DNA of 64,000 nt from Acrocarpospora corrugata (GCF_009687845.1 NZ_BLAD01000057.1:16735-80734), one strand, 5' to 3'; shown: positions 44,968-56,827, counted from the stretch's first letter. Made by a program: numbers and translations. The notes: generated by a model from the letters alone, not told the origin.

Positions 44968-47451
44968 TCAGAACAGCGGCGCTTCCTCGGCCGCTTCGGT
45001 TCCCGGGCCGGTGAGGGCCCCGCCGATGGCGGCCACGGTGTGCGTGAGCCGTACCCCGGAGCCGTCCCTGCGGCCGAGGTCCTCGGGCAGCGGGACCGGC
45101 TTGCCGACGGCGGAGACTGCCTTCGCGGGGGCGGGCCCCGCCCAGGCCAGGAGCAGGGTGTCCTCGCCCTTCAGGAAGCGCTGGGCGCGGACGCCGCCGG
45201 TGGCGCGGCCCTTCGCCGGGAACTCCGTGTAGTCGGAGACCTTGCCGCCGCCGACCTGGGTGCCGGGCAGCGCCGTGGAGGAACCGGCGATCGTGATCAC
45301 CCGGGACTCGCGGGCGGGGTCGACGGAGCCGAACCAGATCGCCCGCGCCCCCGGCTCCAGCCGGATGCCGGCCATGCCGCCGGCCGGGCGGCCCTGCGGC
45401 CGCACGTTCGAGGCCGGATAGCGCAGCATCTGCGCGTCGGAGGAGATGAACACCAGGTCGTGCTCCTCGGAGATCAGCTCGACCGCGCCGATCACGGTGT
45501 CGCCGTCGCGGAGGCCGATGACCTCGAACTCGTCGCGGTTGGCCGGATACTCGGGCACCACCCGCTTCACCACGCCCTGCGCGGTGCCCAGCGCCAGGCC
45601 GGGGCTGACAGGATCGAGGGAACCCAGGCCGACCACGACCTCGTCCGGGTTCAGCGCCACGTACTCGGCGACGGGATGGCCGCCCGCCAGGGACGGCGGG
45701 TTGGCCGAGGGCGGCAGCGCGGGCAGGTCCACCACCGAGACCCGGATCATCCGGCCCTGCGAGGTGACCACGCCGATCTCGCCCCGGACCGTCGAGCGCA
45801 CCACCGATACCAGCACGTCGTGCACGGTGCGCTCACCGTCGCCCGCCAGCTCGGCCGCGTCGCCGGTCCTGGCCAGCAGCCCGGTGGAGGACATCAGCAC
45901 CAGGCACGGGTCGTCGGCGACCTCCAGCGGCACCGCCGCCGTCCTGGACACCCCGGAGGACTCCAGCAGCACGGTACGCCGCGGCGTGCCATAGGTCTTG
46001 GCCACCTCCGCCAGCTCGTCCGAGACGACCTTGTTCAGCCGGTCCTCCGAGGACAGGATCGCGGTCAGCTCGGCGATCTCCCGGGTCAGCGTCTCCTTCT
46101 CCTTGTCCAGCTCCAGCTTGTCGAAGCGGGTCAGCCGGCGCAGCGGCGTGTCCAGGATGTAGTTGGCCTGGATCTCGCTCAGCTCGAAGATCTCCATCAG
46201 CCGGGCGCGGGCGGCGCCCGAGTCGTCGGAGGCGCGGATGACCTGGATGACCTCGTCGATGTTGAGCAGCGCGACGATCAGGCCGTCCACCAGGTGCAGG
46301 CGCTCCTGCCGCTTGCGCCGCCGGAACTGCGAACGCCGCCGGACCACGTCGAGCCGGTGGTCCACGTACACCCGGAGCAGTTCGCGCAGGCCGAGCGTGC
46401 GCGGCTGGCCGTCGACCAGGGCCACGTTGTTGATGCCGAAGGTCTCCTCCATCGGCGTCAGCCGGTAGAGCTCCTCCAGCACGGCCTCGGGGATGAAGCC
46501 GTTCTTGATCTCGATGACCAGCCGCAGGCCCTTGTGCCGGTCGGTGAGGTCCTTCAGGTCGGCGATCCCGGACAGCTTCTTGGCGTTCACCAGTTCCTTG
46601 ATCTTGGTGATCACCCGCTCCGGGCCCACGTTGTACGGCAGTTCGGTGACGATCAGCCCCTTGCGCCGCGGCGTCACGTTGTCGACCGTGGCCTTGGCCC
46701 GCATCCGGAACGTGCCACGGCCGGTCTCGTACGCGTCCCTGATCCCCGCCAGGCCGATGACCAGACCGCCGGTCGGCAGGTCGGGACCGGGCACGAAGCG
46801 CATCAGGTCTTCCAGCGTCGCGTCCGGCTTCTTGATCAGGTGCCGGGCGGCGGCGATGACCTCGCCGAGGTTGTGCGGGGCCATATTGGTGGCCATCCCG
46901 ACCGCGATCCCGGTCGAGCCGTTCACCAGCAGGTTCGGGAAGGCCGACGGCAGGACCGTGGGCTCGGTCTCCTGCCCGTCGTAGTTGGGTTTGAAGTCGA
47001 CGGTGTCCTCGTCGATGGACTGCACCATGAGCATGGCGGCGGCCGACAGCCGCGCCTCGGTGTAGCGCATCGCGGCCGGCAGGTCGTCGGGCGAGCCGAA
47101 GTTGCCGTGGCCGTCCACCAGCGGCAGCCGCATCGAGAACGGCTGCGCCATCCGGACCAGCGCGTCGTAGATGGCGCTGTCCCCGTGCGGGTGCAGCTTG
47201 CCCATCACGTCGCCGACGACGCGGGAGGACTTCACGTGCCCCCGGTCGGGCCGCAGCCCCATCTCGTTCATCGAGTAGAGGATGCGCCGCTGCACGGGCT
47301 TGAGACCGTCCCGGGCATCTGGGAGCGCGCGCTGGTAGATCACCGAGTACGCGTACTCCAGAAAGCTGGTGCGCATCTCAGCGGAGACGTCGATGTCGAC
47401 GATCCGCTCCTCGAAATCCTCGGGTGGGGGGCTGGTGGTTCGTCGGGCCAT
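44968..47451 (-). CDS. parC: DNA topoisomerase IV subunit A (GyrA/ParC family)
   Basis: This 827-residue protein is the cutting/joining subunit of a type IIA topoisomerase. Motifs include [19 protein letters not shown] at the start, the QRDR-like [17 protein letters not shown], and the catalytic Tyr in [11 protein letters not shown]. The C-terminal half has six beta-pinwheel blades (for example [28 protein letters not shown]). The start at 47451 follows the actinobacterial ParC pattern; an earlier ATG at 47472 has no spaced ribosome site. Pairing with the ParE gene 2 kb away makes ParC/ParE more likely than GyrA. The gene is divergent from the Hsp70-like gene. Confidence 0.93.
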   Translation of the reverse strand: MARRTTSPPPEDFEERIVDIDVSAEMRTSFLEYAYSVIYQRALPDARDGLKPVQRRILYSMNEMGLRPDRGHVKSSRVVGDVMGKLHPHGDSAIYDALVRMAQPFSMRLPLVDGHGNFGSPDDLPAAMRYTEARLSAAAMLMVQSIDEDTVDFKPNYDGQETEPTVLPSAFPNLLVNGSTGIAVGMATNMAPHNLGEVIAAARHLIKKPDATLEDLMRFVPGPDLPTGGLVIGLAGIRDAYETGRGTFRMRAKATVDNVTPRRKGLIVTELPYNVGPERVITKIKELVNAKKLSGIADLKDLTDRHKGLRLVIEIKNGFIPEAVLEELYRLTPMEETFGINNVALVDGQPRTLGLRELLRVYVDHRLDVVRRRSQFRRRKRQERLHLVDGLIVALLNIDEVIQVIRASDDSGAARARLMEIFELSEIQANYILDTPLRRLTRFDKLELDKEKETLTREIAELTAILSSEDRLNKVVSDELAEVAKTYGTPRRTVLLESSGVSRTAAVPLEVADDPCLVLMSSTGLLARTGDAAELAGDGERTVHDVLVSVVRSTVRGEIGVVTSQGRMIRVSVVDLPALPPSANPPSLAGGHPVAEYVALNPDEVVVGLGSLDPVSPGLALGTAQGVVKRVVPEYPANRDEFEVIGLRDGDTVIGAVELISEEHDLVFISSDAQMLRYPASNVRPQGRPAGGMAGIRLEPGARAIWFGSVDPARESRVITIAGSSTALPGTQVGGGKVSDYTEFPAKGRATGGVRAQRFLKGEDTLLLAWAGPAPAKAVSAVGKPVPLPEDLGRRDGSGVRLTHTVAAIGGALTGPGTEAAEEAPLF

Positions 47452-47573
47452 GTCGAACATTTTGCCGGTCATCTCCGCATGCCGCGACTCAGACGCGCAT
47501 CCGCCCCTCAGCGGAGGCCCGCTTGCACCACTATCGTTGTCGCCTGGCCGGGTTTGAGCGGGAGGAGGCCGGG

Positions 47574-49943
<2,370 letters not shown>

Positions 49944-51768
49944 CGCCGTCGCGATCTCGCCCCGCAGCCCGGCCGCGCGCCCGGTGAGGGTCTTGATCGT
50001 CTCCAGGCGTTTGGTGGCCGACTCGCGCGCATCGCGCTTGTCGGCCGCGTTGCTGACCGCCAGGGTGCGCAGTTCGGCGCGGCGGGACTCCAGGTCCTTG
50101 CGCTGGGTGGCCAGCGCGGTGTCGGCGCTCTGCTCGACGGTGGTGCGCCAGTTGGCAACCTCGCGTTCCAGGGCGAGGGTGATCTCGTTGCCGGCCTGGT
50201 TGAACTGCTCGGCCAGGAGCCGGCGCAGGGCCTGCTGGTTGCGGTGCACCTCGTCCCATTCGCGGCGCCGGACCAGCACGGCGGCGGCCAGGGCCGGGCC
50301 GATGATGAAGCCGATCGGGTTGAGGTGGGCGATGATCAGGCCCAGGCTGGCCGCCATCGCGGCGGCGGGCACGCCCTCCCGGAACAGGTCCATCTTGGCG
50401 CCGGTGGTCGGCTCGCTCTTGAGCTCGTGCGACCAGACCCGCGGCATCGCGACCTTGGCCAGGTCCATGTCCATCGGGTCCAGCCGGAGCGAGCGCAGGA
50501 ACTCGTTGAGCGCGGTCCCGACCAGCGTGCTCACCTCGGCCACGATCTCGTCCCAGGCGGCCTGGATGGAGCGCTCGACGCTCTCCGGCAGCTGCTGCAG
50601 GTAGCGATCGAGATCGGCGCGCTTGGTCAGCTCGCCCACCGCCTGCTCGTACGGCTGCCGCACCCGGGCCAGATGCGCCCGCGCGATGGTCGCCACCTCC
50701 CGCCCGAGGAACTGGTTGCCCACCGCCTGCCTGCGGCGTTCCCTGCCGATCTCGACCAGCTCCGCCAGCCCGGCCTCGACCTCGGCCAGCCGCTTGGCGG
50801 GCTCCTTCGAATCGTCCGAGGCCCCCGCCACATGGTCGGTCGCGACCGCGCCCACCGCCGCCAGCACCGAGGCGCACGCCGACACCACGGTGGCGCTGCG
50901 GGCCAGTTCGCGGCCTTCCGCGCAGCTGCGCAGGTAGTCCTCAAGCCGCCCGATCCCGCTCCGCTCGTGCAGCTGGTCGGCGCGCTCCGGGCGGCCGAGC
51001 CGGCGCTGCGCGACCGCGGCCTCGGCCAGTTTGGCGCTCACCGGCAGCCAGGCCGCGGCCCGCAGGATCCGCCCGTTCTCCGGCGTGACCAGGCCGGACT
51101 CGGCCACGAACAGCTCCAGCCTGCGGCGGTTCTCGGCCAGCAGCGCCTGCCAGTTGGCCGAGTCCTCCACCTTGGTCAGCACGAAGGTGACCGCCTGGAC
51201 CCGCTGCACCGCCTCGGCCAGGAACTCCAGCTCGTGGCGGAGCACCGGCTGGTCCTGGGCGCTGAGCGCGAACAGCAGCGCGTCGGCCCGCTGCAGGATC
51301 GCCACCGTGGCCTGCCGGTGCCCGACCGTGAGGCTGTCCACGCCGGGGGTGTCCAGCAGCCGCACCCCCTCCAGCAGTGGGTGGTCGACGGTCAGCTCGA
51401 CGTTGACCACCTCACGGCGCTTGGCGGGGTCGCCGGTCATCGAGGCGTAGTCGGTGATCTGCGCGGGGTCGATGGCGAAGTCCTCGTTCGCCTTGTGCAC
51501 CTTGGCGGTCAGCGCCGGGCCCCGGCGCAGCCCGAGGTAGCAGTTGGTGGCCACGTCCGCGTCCACCGGGAGCAGCCCGGGGTGCCCGATCAGCGCGTTC
51601 AGCAGGCGGCTCTTGCCGCGCTTCTGGGCGCCGGCCAGCACGATGGTGGTCTCGGTCTCCTTCCATCTGGCCGCGACCTGGACGAGCACCTCGGCCAGGT
51701 CGGCGCGGCCGGCCTGCTTGGCGAGCGTGTTGACCTCGTTGGCCAGGCGCAGCACGCGGGTGACGAGC

Positions 51769-53559
51769 TCAGCCGACATGGGGGGAACCTTTCTGGACCG
51801 AGGTCACCGCGAGGTGGGCGTAGCTGTCGCTGACGCTCTCGGCGGCCCGCCGGTCGGCGGTGAACGGGAGGAAATGGCTGAGCGAGCGGAACCGCGCGCT
51901 CAGCGCGGCCGCGTAGGCGGCCACGTCGGGGGGCCCGCCGGCGATCCCGACCTGGGCCGCGCCGTCGGCGCCCGCCAGCAGGCTGCCGAGGGCCTGCCGG
52001 TCCTCGGCGGGGACCAGCGGCGAGGCCAGCAGCCGGCGGACCGCGTCGGCGTCCACGGGGGCCGCAGGGACCGGCAGGAAGATCGGGGCCTGGGTCTGCA
52101 GGCGCGGCGGCGCGGCCAGGTCCTCCAGCACGCCGAGCACGTCCCTGGCGCGCTGCCCGCCGACCCGGCCGCGCTCGATCATCGCGCGGGCCCGCCACCG
52201 CTCGGTCGCCCGCCGCGCCGCCTCCGGCACGTCCTGGGCGGGTACGGCGAGCTGTTCGGCCGGGTCGTCGGAGCGGGCCAGCCGGAACAGCTCGTTGGAC
52301 ATCTCGTCGGTGAGCACCAGCTGGCCGCGGGCGACCGCCTCGACGGCGGCGAACAGGCGCAGCCCGTGCAGGCCGGCGGCGATCGGCTTGGTCTCGTCGA
52401 GTTCATTGGCGAGGGCGTCGAGCACGGCCAGGTCGGAGCCGAACGCGGGGGAGCGGGTGATCCGGCGCAGCTGGGTGATCGCGGCCAGGGCTTTCAGCTG
52501 GCCGGCCCGGCGGGCGAAGTGGGCGATGCCGCCGGCGACGGTGCCGCTCCTGGCCCCAACCCCGAATCCCGATTTATCGAGCAATGTCTGGCGGAGGGCT
52601 TCGGGGCCCTCGCCGACGTGGGTGATCGCGGTGCGTAAGCCGTACCGGTGCAGGTGGCGGACCAGGCGGGCGGCCACCTCGGGGGTGAGCGGCGAGTCGG
52701 GGGAGTCGGCGAGGTCGTCCAGGTCGAGGAGGAGGAACTCCAGGTCGGCCTCGTCCAGGGTGGCGAGGGCGGCCAGGCCGTCGAGTTCGGCCGGGCCGAG
52801 CGCGCCGGTGCCCGCGGTCTCGGCCAGCAGGCCGATCACCGGGACCACGTCGAAGACCGAGGCGCGCAGATCCGCGTACGCCTTGACGGCCAGCCGCCTG
52901 GCCGTCGGCCAGGGGTCCTCCTCGTCGCCGCGGCGGTCGATCTGGCTCAGCACGGCCAGGGTGTTCACGCAGGTCATGCCGCACGCCTCGGTGAGGCCGC
53001 GGAACTCGGCGAGGGTGCTGTCGTCGAAGGCCTGGACGTAGCGGAGCACGTAGATCAGGGCCTGCGCGTGGTCGTCGTCCTGGTCGGTGCCGAACAGCAT
53101 GCGGCGGGCGGCGCGCTCGTTCTCGACGGTCACCGTGTTCATGCCGGGGGTGTCGACCACGGTGATGGCGCGCAGGGCCTCGGAGGTCAGCTGCACGCGG
53201 ATCCGGCGGACCAGGTCGATCGGGACACCCAGTTCGGCGGGGAGGCGGTGGCCGGGGTCCAGGCGGGTGAGGAAGGTGCGGCCGTCCTCGCAGTCGACCT
53301 CGACCCGGCCGTCGTCGGGGCCGTATTCGTACTGGGTGACGACCCGGGTGCACTCGCCCGCGTCCACCGGCGCGACCGGGAGCCCGAGCAGGGCGTTCAC
53401 CAGGGTGGACTTCCCGCTGCTGACCGCGCCGGCGACGGCGATCTTCAAGGGTGCGTCGAGCCGGACCCGGACCTGGTGAACCCGGTCCCGCAGACCGGGA
53501 TCGGCCAGTTTGGCGATGGTCGTGCCGCAGAGCTCCCGCAGTCGGTCACTTGGGTTCAT
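51769..53559 (-). CDS. Dynamin-like GTPase B
   Basis: This is a 596-residue GTPase with G1 GAVSSGKST (residues 44-52), G3 DTPGMNT (from 136) and G4 SQID (within VLSQIDRRGDE). The GTPase region is followed by a long helical domain (QLKALAAITQLRRITR onward) and an Ala/Pro-rich stretch about residues 475-540 (LPVPAAPVDADAVRRLLASP), unlike dynamin-like A. No clear TM segment is visible. It overlaps the small acidic gene upstream (ATGA-type overlap) and dynamin-like A downstream. Both GTP-binding sites look complete, so this is not an inactive partner. Confidence 0.87.
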   Translation of the reverse strand: MNPSDRLRELCGTTIAKLADPGLRDRVHQVRVRLDAPLKIAVAGAVSSGKSTLVNALLGLPVAPVDAGECTRVVTQYEYGPDDGRVEVDCEDGRTFLTRLDPGHRLPAELGVPIDLVRRIRVQLTSEALRAITVVDTPGMNTVTVENERAARRMLFGTDQDDDHAQALIYVLRYVQAFDDSTLAEFRGLTEACGMTCVNTLAVLSQIDRRGDEEDPWPTARRLAVKAYADLRASVFDVVPVIGLLAETAGTGALGPAELDGLAALATLDEADLEFLLLDLDDLADSPDSPLTPEVAARLVRHLHRYGLRTAITHVGEGPEALRQTLLDKSGFGVGARSGTVAGGIAHFARRAGQLKALAAITQLRRITRSPAFGSDLAVLDALANELDETKPIAAGLHGLRLFAAVEAVARGQLVLTDEMSNELFRLARSDDPAEQLAVPAQDVPEAARRATERWRARAMIERGRVGGQRARDVLGVLEDLAAPPRLQTQAPIFLPVPAAPVDADAVRRLLASPLVPAEDRQALGSLLAGADGAAQVGIAGGPPDVAAYAAALSARFRSLSHFLPFTADRRAAESVSDSYAHLAVTSVQKGSPHVG

Positions 53560-53804
53560 GAAAAGTCCCCGAAATCCCCTAAATCAGAGAAATCGTCACT
53601 AAAGTCCGTTTCTTTAACGGAATGGTCGAAATGCCCCTCGAAATCCTGGTAAAGGTCTTCGGGTTCGGCCTCGGTGGTGCTCATCGTCTCCTCGAACATG
53701 GCCAGGCTTTCCGCCGGAGTGGGAGCCGGGACCAGGCCATAAAGGAGGTCGTAGAACGCCGCCGCGTCATCTCCCTCCAAGCCCTCATTACGGTCGAATA
53801 TCAT
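53556..53804 (-). CDS. Small acidic protein preceding the dynamin pair
   Basis: This is an 82-residue, strongly acidic protein (many D/E, DFEGHFDHSVKETDFSD, ending DLGDFGDFS). It starts with a helical DDAAAFYDLLYGLVPAP segment. It is the first gene of the operon with the two dynamin-like GTPases and its end overlaps the start of dynamin-like B by 4 bases. Start at 53804 or 53819 is uncertain. Mycobacterial iniBAC also has a small first protein before the GTPases, but sequence similarity to IniB was not evident by eye. It may be a partner or adaptor of the dynamins. Confidence 0.6.
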   Translation of the reverse strand: MIFDRNEGLEGDDAAAFYDLLYGLVPAPTPAESLAMFEETMSTTEAEPEDLYQDFEGHFDHSVKETDFSDDFSDLGDFGDFS

Positions 53805-53905
53805 GCCGTGACATCTCATGTCGTTTCAGCGGCGGGAGTGGTCTGATCGTTGCAGTTTTCCCGGTTCTAGCCCCCAGTGCCGGGCATTTTCGGATTCGGG
53901 AGGAT

Positions 53906-54493
53906 GTGCCGCGGATGCCTGCTCCGCTTGTCGGCGGTGACATCGGTGATCTCGGTGATCTCGGTGGCGACATGCCCGGCGACGACTCCGCGCTGGTCGC
54001 GGCCGCGCGCTCGGGCGACCCCGAGGCGTTCCGCCAGCTCTGGCAGCCGGTCGAACGGCGGGCCTTCGGCCTCTGCTTCCACCTCACCGCCAACCGCCCG
54101 GACGCTCTCGACGCGCTGCAGGACACCCAGATCGCCGCCTGGAAGGGCCTGGACCGGTTCGAGGGCCGGGCGCCGTTCGCGGCCTGGGTCCTGGCCATCG
54201 CCAGGAACTCCGCCCTGTCGGTGGTACGGCGCCGCAGCTCCCACGACGACCTGCTGTTCCCCGAAGCGGCGGAACCGCGCGCGGCCGAGAGCGGGTTCGA
54301 CGAGACCGTGGCCGGCCTGGTGGACCTGCGCAGGGCACTGGGCACGCTCTCTCCCGCGCACCGGTCGGCGCTGCTGTTATGGGCGGGCGGGCTGACGTAC
54401 GAGCAGACCGCGGCCACACTGGAGGTGCCGCTGAACACCGTCAAAGTGTGGATCTTCCGCGGCCGGCAGAGCCTGCGCGAACTGCTGGGATAG
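53906..54493 (+). CDS. ECF-subfamily RNA polymerase sigma factor
   Basis: This protein of about 195 residues has region 2 (SGDPEAFRQLWQPVERRAFG, DALQDTQIAAWKGLDRFEGR, FAAWVLAIARNSALSVVRRR) and region 4 (LSPAHRSALLLWAGGLTYEQ, ATLEVPLNTVKVWIFRGRQS). It should switch on a stress regulon. The N-terminus is GDIGDLGDLGGD-rich and the start (GTG 53906, ATG 53915 or ATG 53972) is not certain. No anti-sigma factor with a zinc or TM signature is adjacent, which is unusual. It is divergent from the dynamin operon and stops one base before the GrpE-like gene, so it likely controls this neighbourhood (inference). Confidence 0.9.
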   Translation: MPRMPAPLVGGDIGDLGDLGGDMPGDDSALVAAARSGDPEAFRQLWQPVERRAFGLCFHLTANRPDALDALQDTQIAAWKGLDRFEGRAPFAAWVLAIARNSALSVVRRRSSHDDLLFPEAAEPRAAESGFDETVAGLVDLRRALGTLSPAHRSALLLWAGGLTYEQTAATLEVPLNTVKVWIFRGRQSLRELLG

Positions 54494-54494
54494 C

Positions 54495-54935
54495 TCATGA
54501 CGGCGGATCCCGCCGATACACCACGACCTGCGGCACCCGCAGCACCTCGGCGCCGTCCAGATACCCGGCCCGCACGGTCTCGGCGATCGTGTCGTGCGCG
54601 TCCGGGTCGTCGGTGGGCGCGGTGTCCACGGCCTCGTGCCGCTCGCCGTCGAACGGCTCGCCGTCGGGGCGCACCTCGCTGATCCCGGCCGCCGCCAGCG
54701 CGGCGCCCAGCAGTTCCGCCAGGTCAGGGGAGCGTTCGCCGAGCTGGTCGCGGAAGCGGGCGCAGGCCAGGGCCAGCGCCGCGCGGTCCGGCCGGGTCTC
54801 CAGCAGGCGCTCGATCTGCTGGGCGACGGCCGGGCTCGGACCGCCCGCCGCCACTTCGGCGAGCGCGCGCGCCAGCCCTTCTCCCGCGCTCAGGGGGGGT
54901 TGAGCGGGGGAGGGGGCAGGGCGGCCGGTGGGCAT
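54495..54935 (-). CDS. Minimal GrpE-like nucleotide exchange factor
   Basis: This is a 146-residue protein. The C-terminal part (about residues 80-141) matches the GrpE beta domain: LAAAGISEVRPDGEPFDGER, then HEAV, then the TIAETVRAGYLDGAEVLRVP and VVVYR strand pattern of canonical GrpE (GTVxxVLxxGYxxxdRVLRPAxVxV). The helical region before it (30-78) is much shorter than the GrpE coiled coil. It therefore looks like a shortened exchange factor, presumably for the divergent Hsp70-like ATPase at 47574 rather than for DnaK. GAGGAG lies five bases before the ATG at 54935. It is the last gene of an operon with a two-TM protein and the repeat protein. Confidence 0.68.
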   Translation of the reverse strand: MPTGRPAPSPAQPPLSAGEGLARALAEVAAGGPSPAVAQQIERLLETRPDRAALALACARFRDQLGERSPDLAELLGAALAAAGISEVRPDGEPFDGERHEAVDTAPTDDPDAHDTIAETVRAGYLDGAEVLRVPQVVVYRRDPPS

Positions 54936-54975
54936 TCTGGCTCCTCGGGGAGGTGGGGTTCGTGGCCCGACCGGC

Positions 54976-55383
54976 CTACATGGTGGCCAGGACGTAGCCC
55001 AGCACCATGCCGACCACCATGCACACACCGGCCGTGATCGCGGCCGCGACGCCGAGTTTCTCGCCGCGCCGGTGGCCGATCACGCCGAGCGCGATGCCGA
55101 CCGGGCCCAGGATGATCGGGAGGATCAGCAGGGCCAGACCGGCCAGCACGAAGGCGATGATCGACATGGTCTGAGCGCCGCTGACCTGCTTGTTGTGCTG
55201 CCCGTACTGCTCGTACTGGTGCCCGTACGGCGGACCTTGCTGGCCGTACGGAGGGGGTGGCGGGTACTGGTAGCCGGGCTGCTGGGGCGGCAGCGGCGCG
55301 CCCGCGTCGTACGGCGGGAGCTGCTGGCCGTAGGAGCCGGGCTGGGGCTGAGGGGGCTGGTTCGGGTCCTGGGGGTTCCCCAT
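54976..55383 (-). CDS. Pro/Gln/Tyr-rich two-TM small membrane protein
   Basis: This protein has 135 residues. The N-terminal 65 residues are a low-complexity Pro/Gln/Tyr/Gly tail (QPPQPQPGSYGQQLPP, QQPGYQYPPPPPYGQQGPPY). The C-terminal 65 hold two hydrophobic helices (AQTMSIIAFVLAGLALLILP, GVAAAITAGVCMVVGMVLGY) separated by GHRRGEK, similar to DUF4190. Such proteins are common in actinomycete envelopes; their function is undefined. It lies between the repeat-protein and GrpE-like genes on the same strand, so it may tether the module to the membrane (inference). Confidence 0.8.
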   Translation of the reverse strand: MGNPQDPNQPPQPQPGSYGQQLPPYDAGAPLPPQQPGYQYPPPPPYGQQGPPYGHQYEQYGQHNKQVSGAQTMSIIAFVLAGLALLILPIILGPVGIALGVIGHRRGEKLGVAAAITAGVCMVVGMVLGYVLATM

Positions 55384-55413
55384 GGTGGGTTTCCTTCCGG
55401 TGGAACGTTCCTG

Positions 55414-55824
55414 CTAGGCGGTGTACTCCGGACCGGGCAGCGCGCCCTCCACGATGTCGTGCGAGCTCAGGCCGGGCTCCTCGGTGGCCGTGTCGGGGGT
55501 GGTGGCGCCGGTCTCGGGGAACAGCGGCGCGTCGTCGGCGGTGGGCGGAATGGTGACCGCCACCACGTCGGCCTGGCCGTCGCTGTTGGTGTCGAACAGC
55601 GCGGTGTCCGCGACGCCGTCATTGTCGGTGTCGAGGATCGCCGTGTCCACGTTGCCGTCGCCGTCGGTGTCGTAGGCCTCCATGTCGATGTCGCCATCGC
55701 CGTCCAGGTCGGACACGACGGCGTCGGCGACGCCGTCGTTGTTGCTGTCATACGCGGCGGTCTCGTAGTAGCCGTCGCCGTCGGTGTCGGCGAGCTCAGA
55801 GGTGCCGGCGTCGTACACGTCCAT
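55414..55824 (-). CDS. DxDxDG repeat protein, probable calcium binder, no signal peptide
   Basis: The 136-residue protein is dominated by six consecutive 13-residue repeats (residues 13-90), each beginning D-x-D/N-x-D-G, as in DTDGDGYYETAAY and DTDNDGVADTALF. This is the calcium-loop pattern seen in thrombospondin type-3 and EF-hand-like proteins. The C-terminal 45 residues are Pro/Thr/Glu-rich and end GPEYTA. There is no signal peptide or TM segment, so if it stays in the cytoplasm it would be a cytosolic acidic calcium-binding or phase-prone protein. GGAG lies six bases before the ATG at 55824. It is first of the three-gene leftward operon ending with the GrpE-like gene. Confidence 0.85.
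   Translation of the reverse strand: MDVYDAGTSELADTDGDGYYETAAYDSNNDGVADAVVSDLDGDGDIDMEAYDTDGDGNVDTAILDTDNDGVADTALFDTNSDGQADVVAVTIPPTADDAPLFPETGATTPDTATEEPGLSSHDIVEGALPGPEYTA
55555..55788 (-). repeat. Six tandem 39-bp coding repeats (DxDxDG)
   Basis: Within the repeat protein, 234 bases encode six exact 13-codon units. DNA identity between units is partial while the D-x-D-x-D-G core is kept, which suggests old expansion under selection for the protein motif rather than a recent slip. Confidence 0.85.
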
Positions 55825-55891
55825 TTTCTACTCCAAAGTCTGCTGGGTGGATCGTCATGGAGGTAGATGCGGGCGGGACCGGCTTTGTTTC

Positions 55892-55909
55892 ACCGATCTT
55901 TGTATCGGT
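55892..55909. promoter_or_regulatory. Inverted repeat ACCGAT-N6-ATCGGT
   Basis: A perfect 6-bp inverted repeat with a 6-base spacer (CTTTGT) lies in the divergent region between the repeat-protein operon and the TauD-family gene, followed by a further CGGTCCGATTTTTCGG-like element. It may be a regulator site for either operon; no protein is assigned. Confidence 0.5.
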
Positions 55910-55975
55910 CCGATTTTTCGGGCGAACCTCTGACCTGGGAGTTCGGCAGGGCGGCCCGATCGTCCTATGCTTGAC

Positions 55976-55989
55976 CAAGCGATTGCTTG
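55976..55989. promoter_or_regulatory. Operator-like repeat CAAGC-GATT-GCTTG
   Basis: CAAGC and GCTTG flank GATT and lie between a possible -10 element (TATGCT, 55966-55971) and the GGGAGG ribosome site of the TauD-family gene, 16 bases before its ATG. TTGACCAAGCNNTTGCTTG-type sites are usual for TetR/GntR-like repressors. No such regulator is in the window, so it would act from elsewhere. Confidence 0.6.
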
Positions 55990-56005
55990 ATACCGGGAGG
56001 CTGCC

Positions 56006-56827
56006 ATGATCGAGTTCATACCGATGACGCGGCACATCGGGGCCGAGGTGACCGGGGTCGACCTGCGCAAACCGCTCTCCGAGGAGGAGACGCGGACGGT
56101 CCGGCAGGGCTGGCTCGCGCACAAGGTTTTGTTCTTCCGGGACCAGGAGATCACCGACGAGGAGCACATCCGGTTCGCCGAGCACTTCGGCACGATCAAC
56201 CACCCGGCCTTCAAGAAGGACAGCGGCACCCCCATCCACGTCCTGGACCAGACCTCCCCCAAGGGCGAGGGCGCCGACGAGTGGCACAGCGACAACACCT
56301 TCGAGCCGGTCCCGCCGATGGGCTCGCTGCTGCGCTGCATGATCCTGCCCTCGGTGGGCGGGGACACCATGTGGGCCAACACCTATCTCGCGTACGAGAC
56401 GCTCTCGCCGTCGATCCAGCGGCTCTGCGACGAGCTGACCGCGATCCACGACATCACCGGCTCGATGAGGAAGGCGATCTCCAAGGGCCACGACTTCGAC
56501 CTGGCCGAGATCCAGCGCAAGTGGCCGCCGATCGAGCGCCCGGTGGTCCGCGTCCACCCCGAGACCGGCCGCAAGGCGCTGTTCGTGAACAGGGCCTCCA
56601 CCACCCGCCTGGCCGGTCTCACCGACCGCGAGAACGAAGTGCTGCTGCCGCTGCTGGTGGACCACGTCCGCAACCCCGAATACCAGGTCAGGCTGCGCTG
56701 GCGGGTGGGCACGCTGGCGTTCTGGGACAACCGCAGCACCCAGCACTACGCCGTCGCCGACTACACCGAGCGGCGCCGGATGCACCGGGTGACCGTGAAC
56801 GCCTTCCCCGAGCACCTGGATCGGTGA
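56006..56827 (+). CDS. TauD/TfdA-family 2-oxoglutarate/Fe(II) dioxygenase
   Basis: This 273-residue enzyme uses 2-oxoglutarate, O2 and Fe(II) to hydroxylate a substrate, often releasing sulfite or an aldehyde. The family core is HVLDQT...EWHSDNTFEPVPP with the His-x-Asp iron ligands in HSD, and the distal His in RSTQHYAVADY with Arg in ERRRMHRVT. The N-terminus (GAEVTGVDLRKPLSEEE) matches TauD-like proteins. GGGAGG lies six bases upstream. Without sulfonate transporters nearby, taurine use is not favoured; a secondary-metabolite or xenobiotic substrate is equally plausible. An operator-like repeat sits just before the start. Confidence 0.93.
   Translation: MIEFIPMTRHIGAEVTGVDLRKPLSEEETRTVRQGWLAHKVLFFRDQEITDEEHIRFAEHFGTINHPAFKKDSGTPIHVLDQTSPKGEGADEWHSDNTFEPVPPMGSLLRCMILPSVGGDTMWANTYLAYETLSPSIQRLCDELTAIHDITGSMRKAISKGHDFDLAEIQRKWPPIERPVVRVHPETGRKALFVNRASTTRLAGLTDRENEVLLPLLVDHVRNPEYQVRLRWRVGTLAFWDNRSTQHYAVADYTERRRMHRVTVNAFPEHLDR

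Noticed and set aside
53556-53819. Identification of the acidic protein as IniB
   Set aside because: Position resembles iniBAC, but I could not see IniB-like N-terminal sequence, so only the context is reported.
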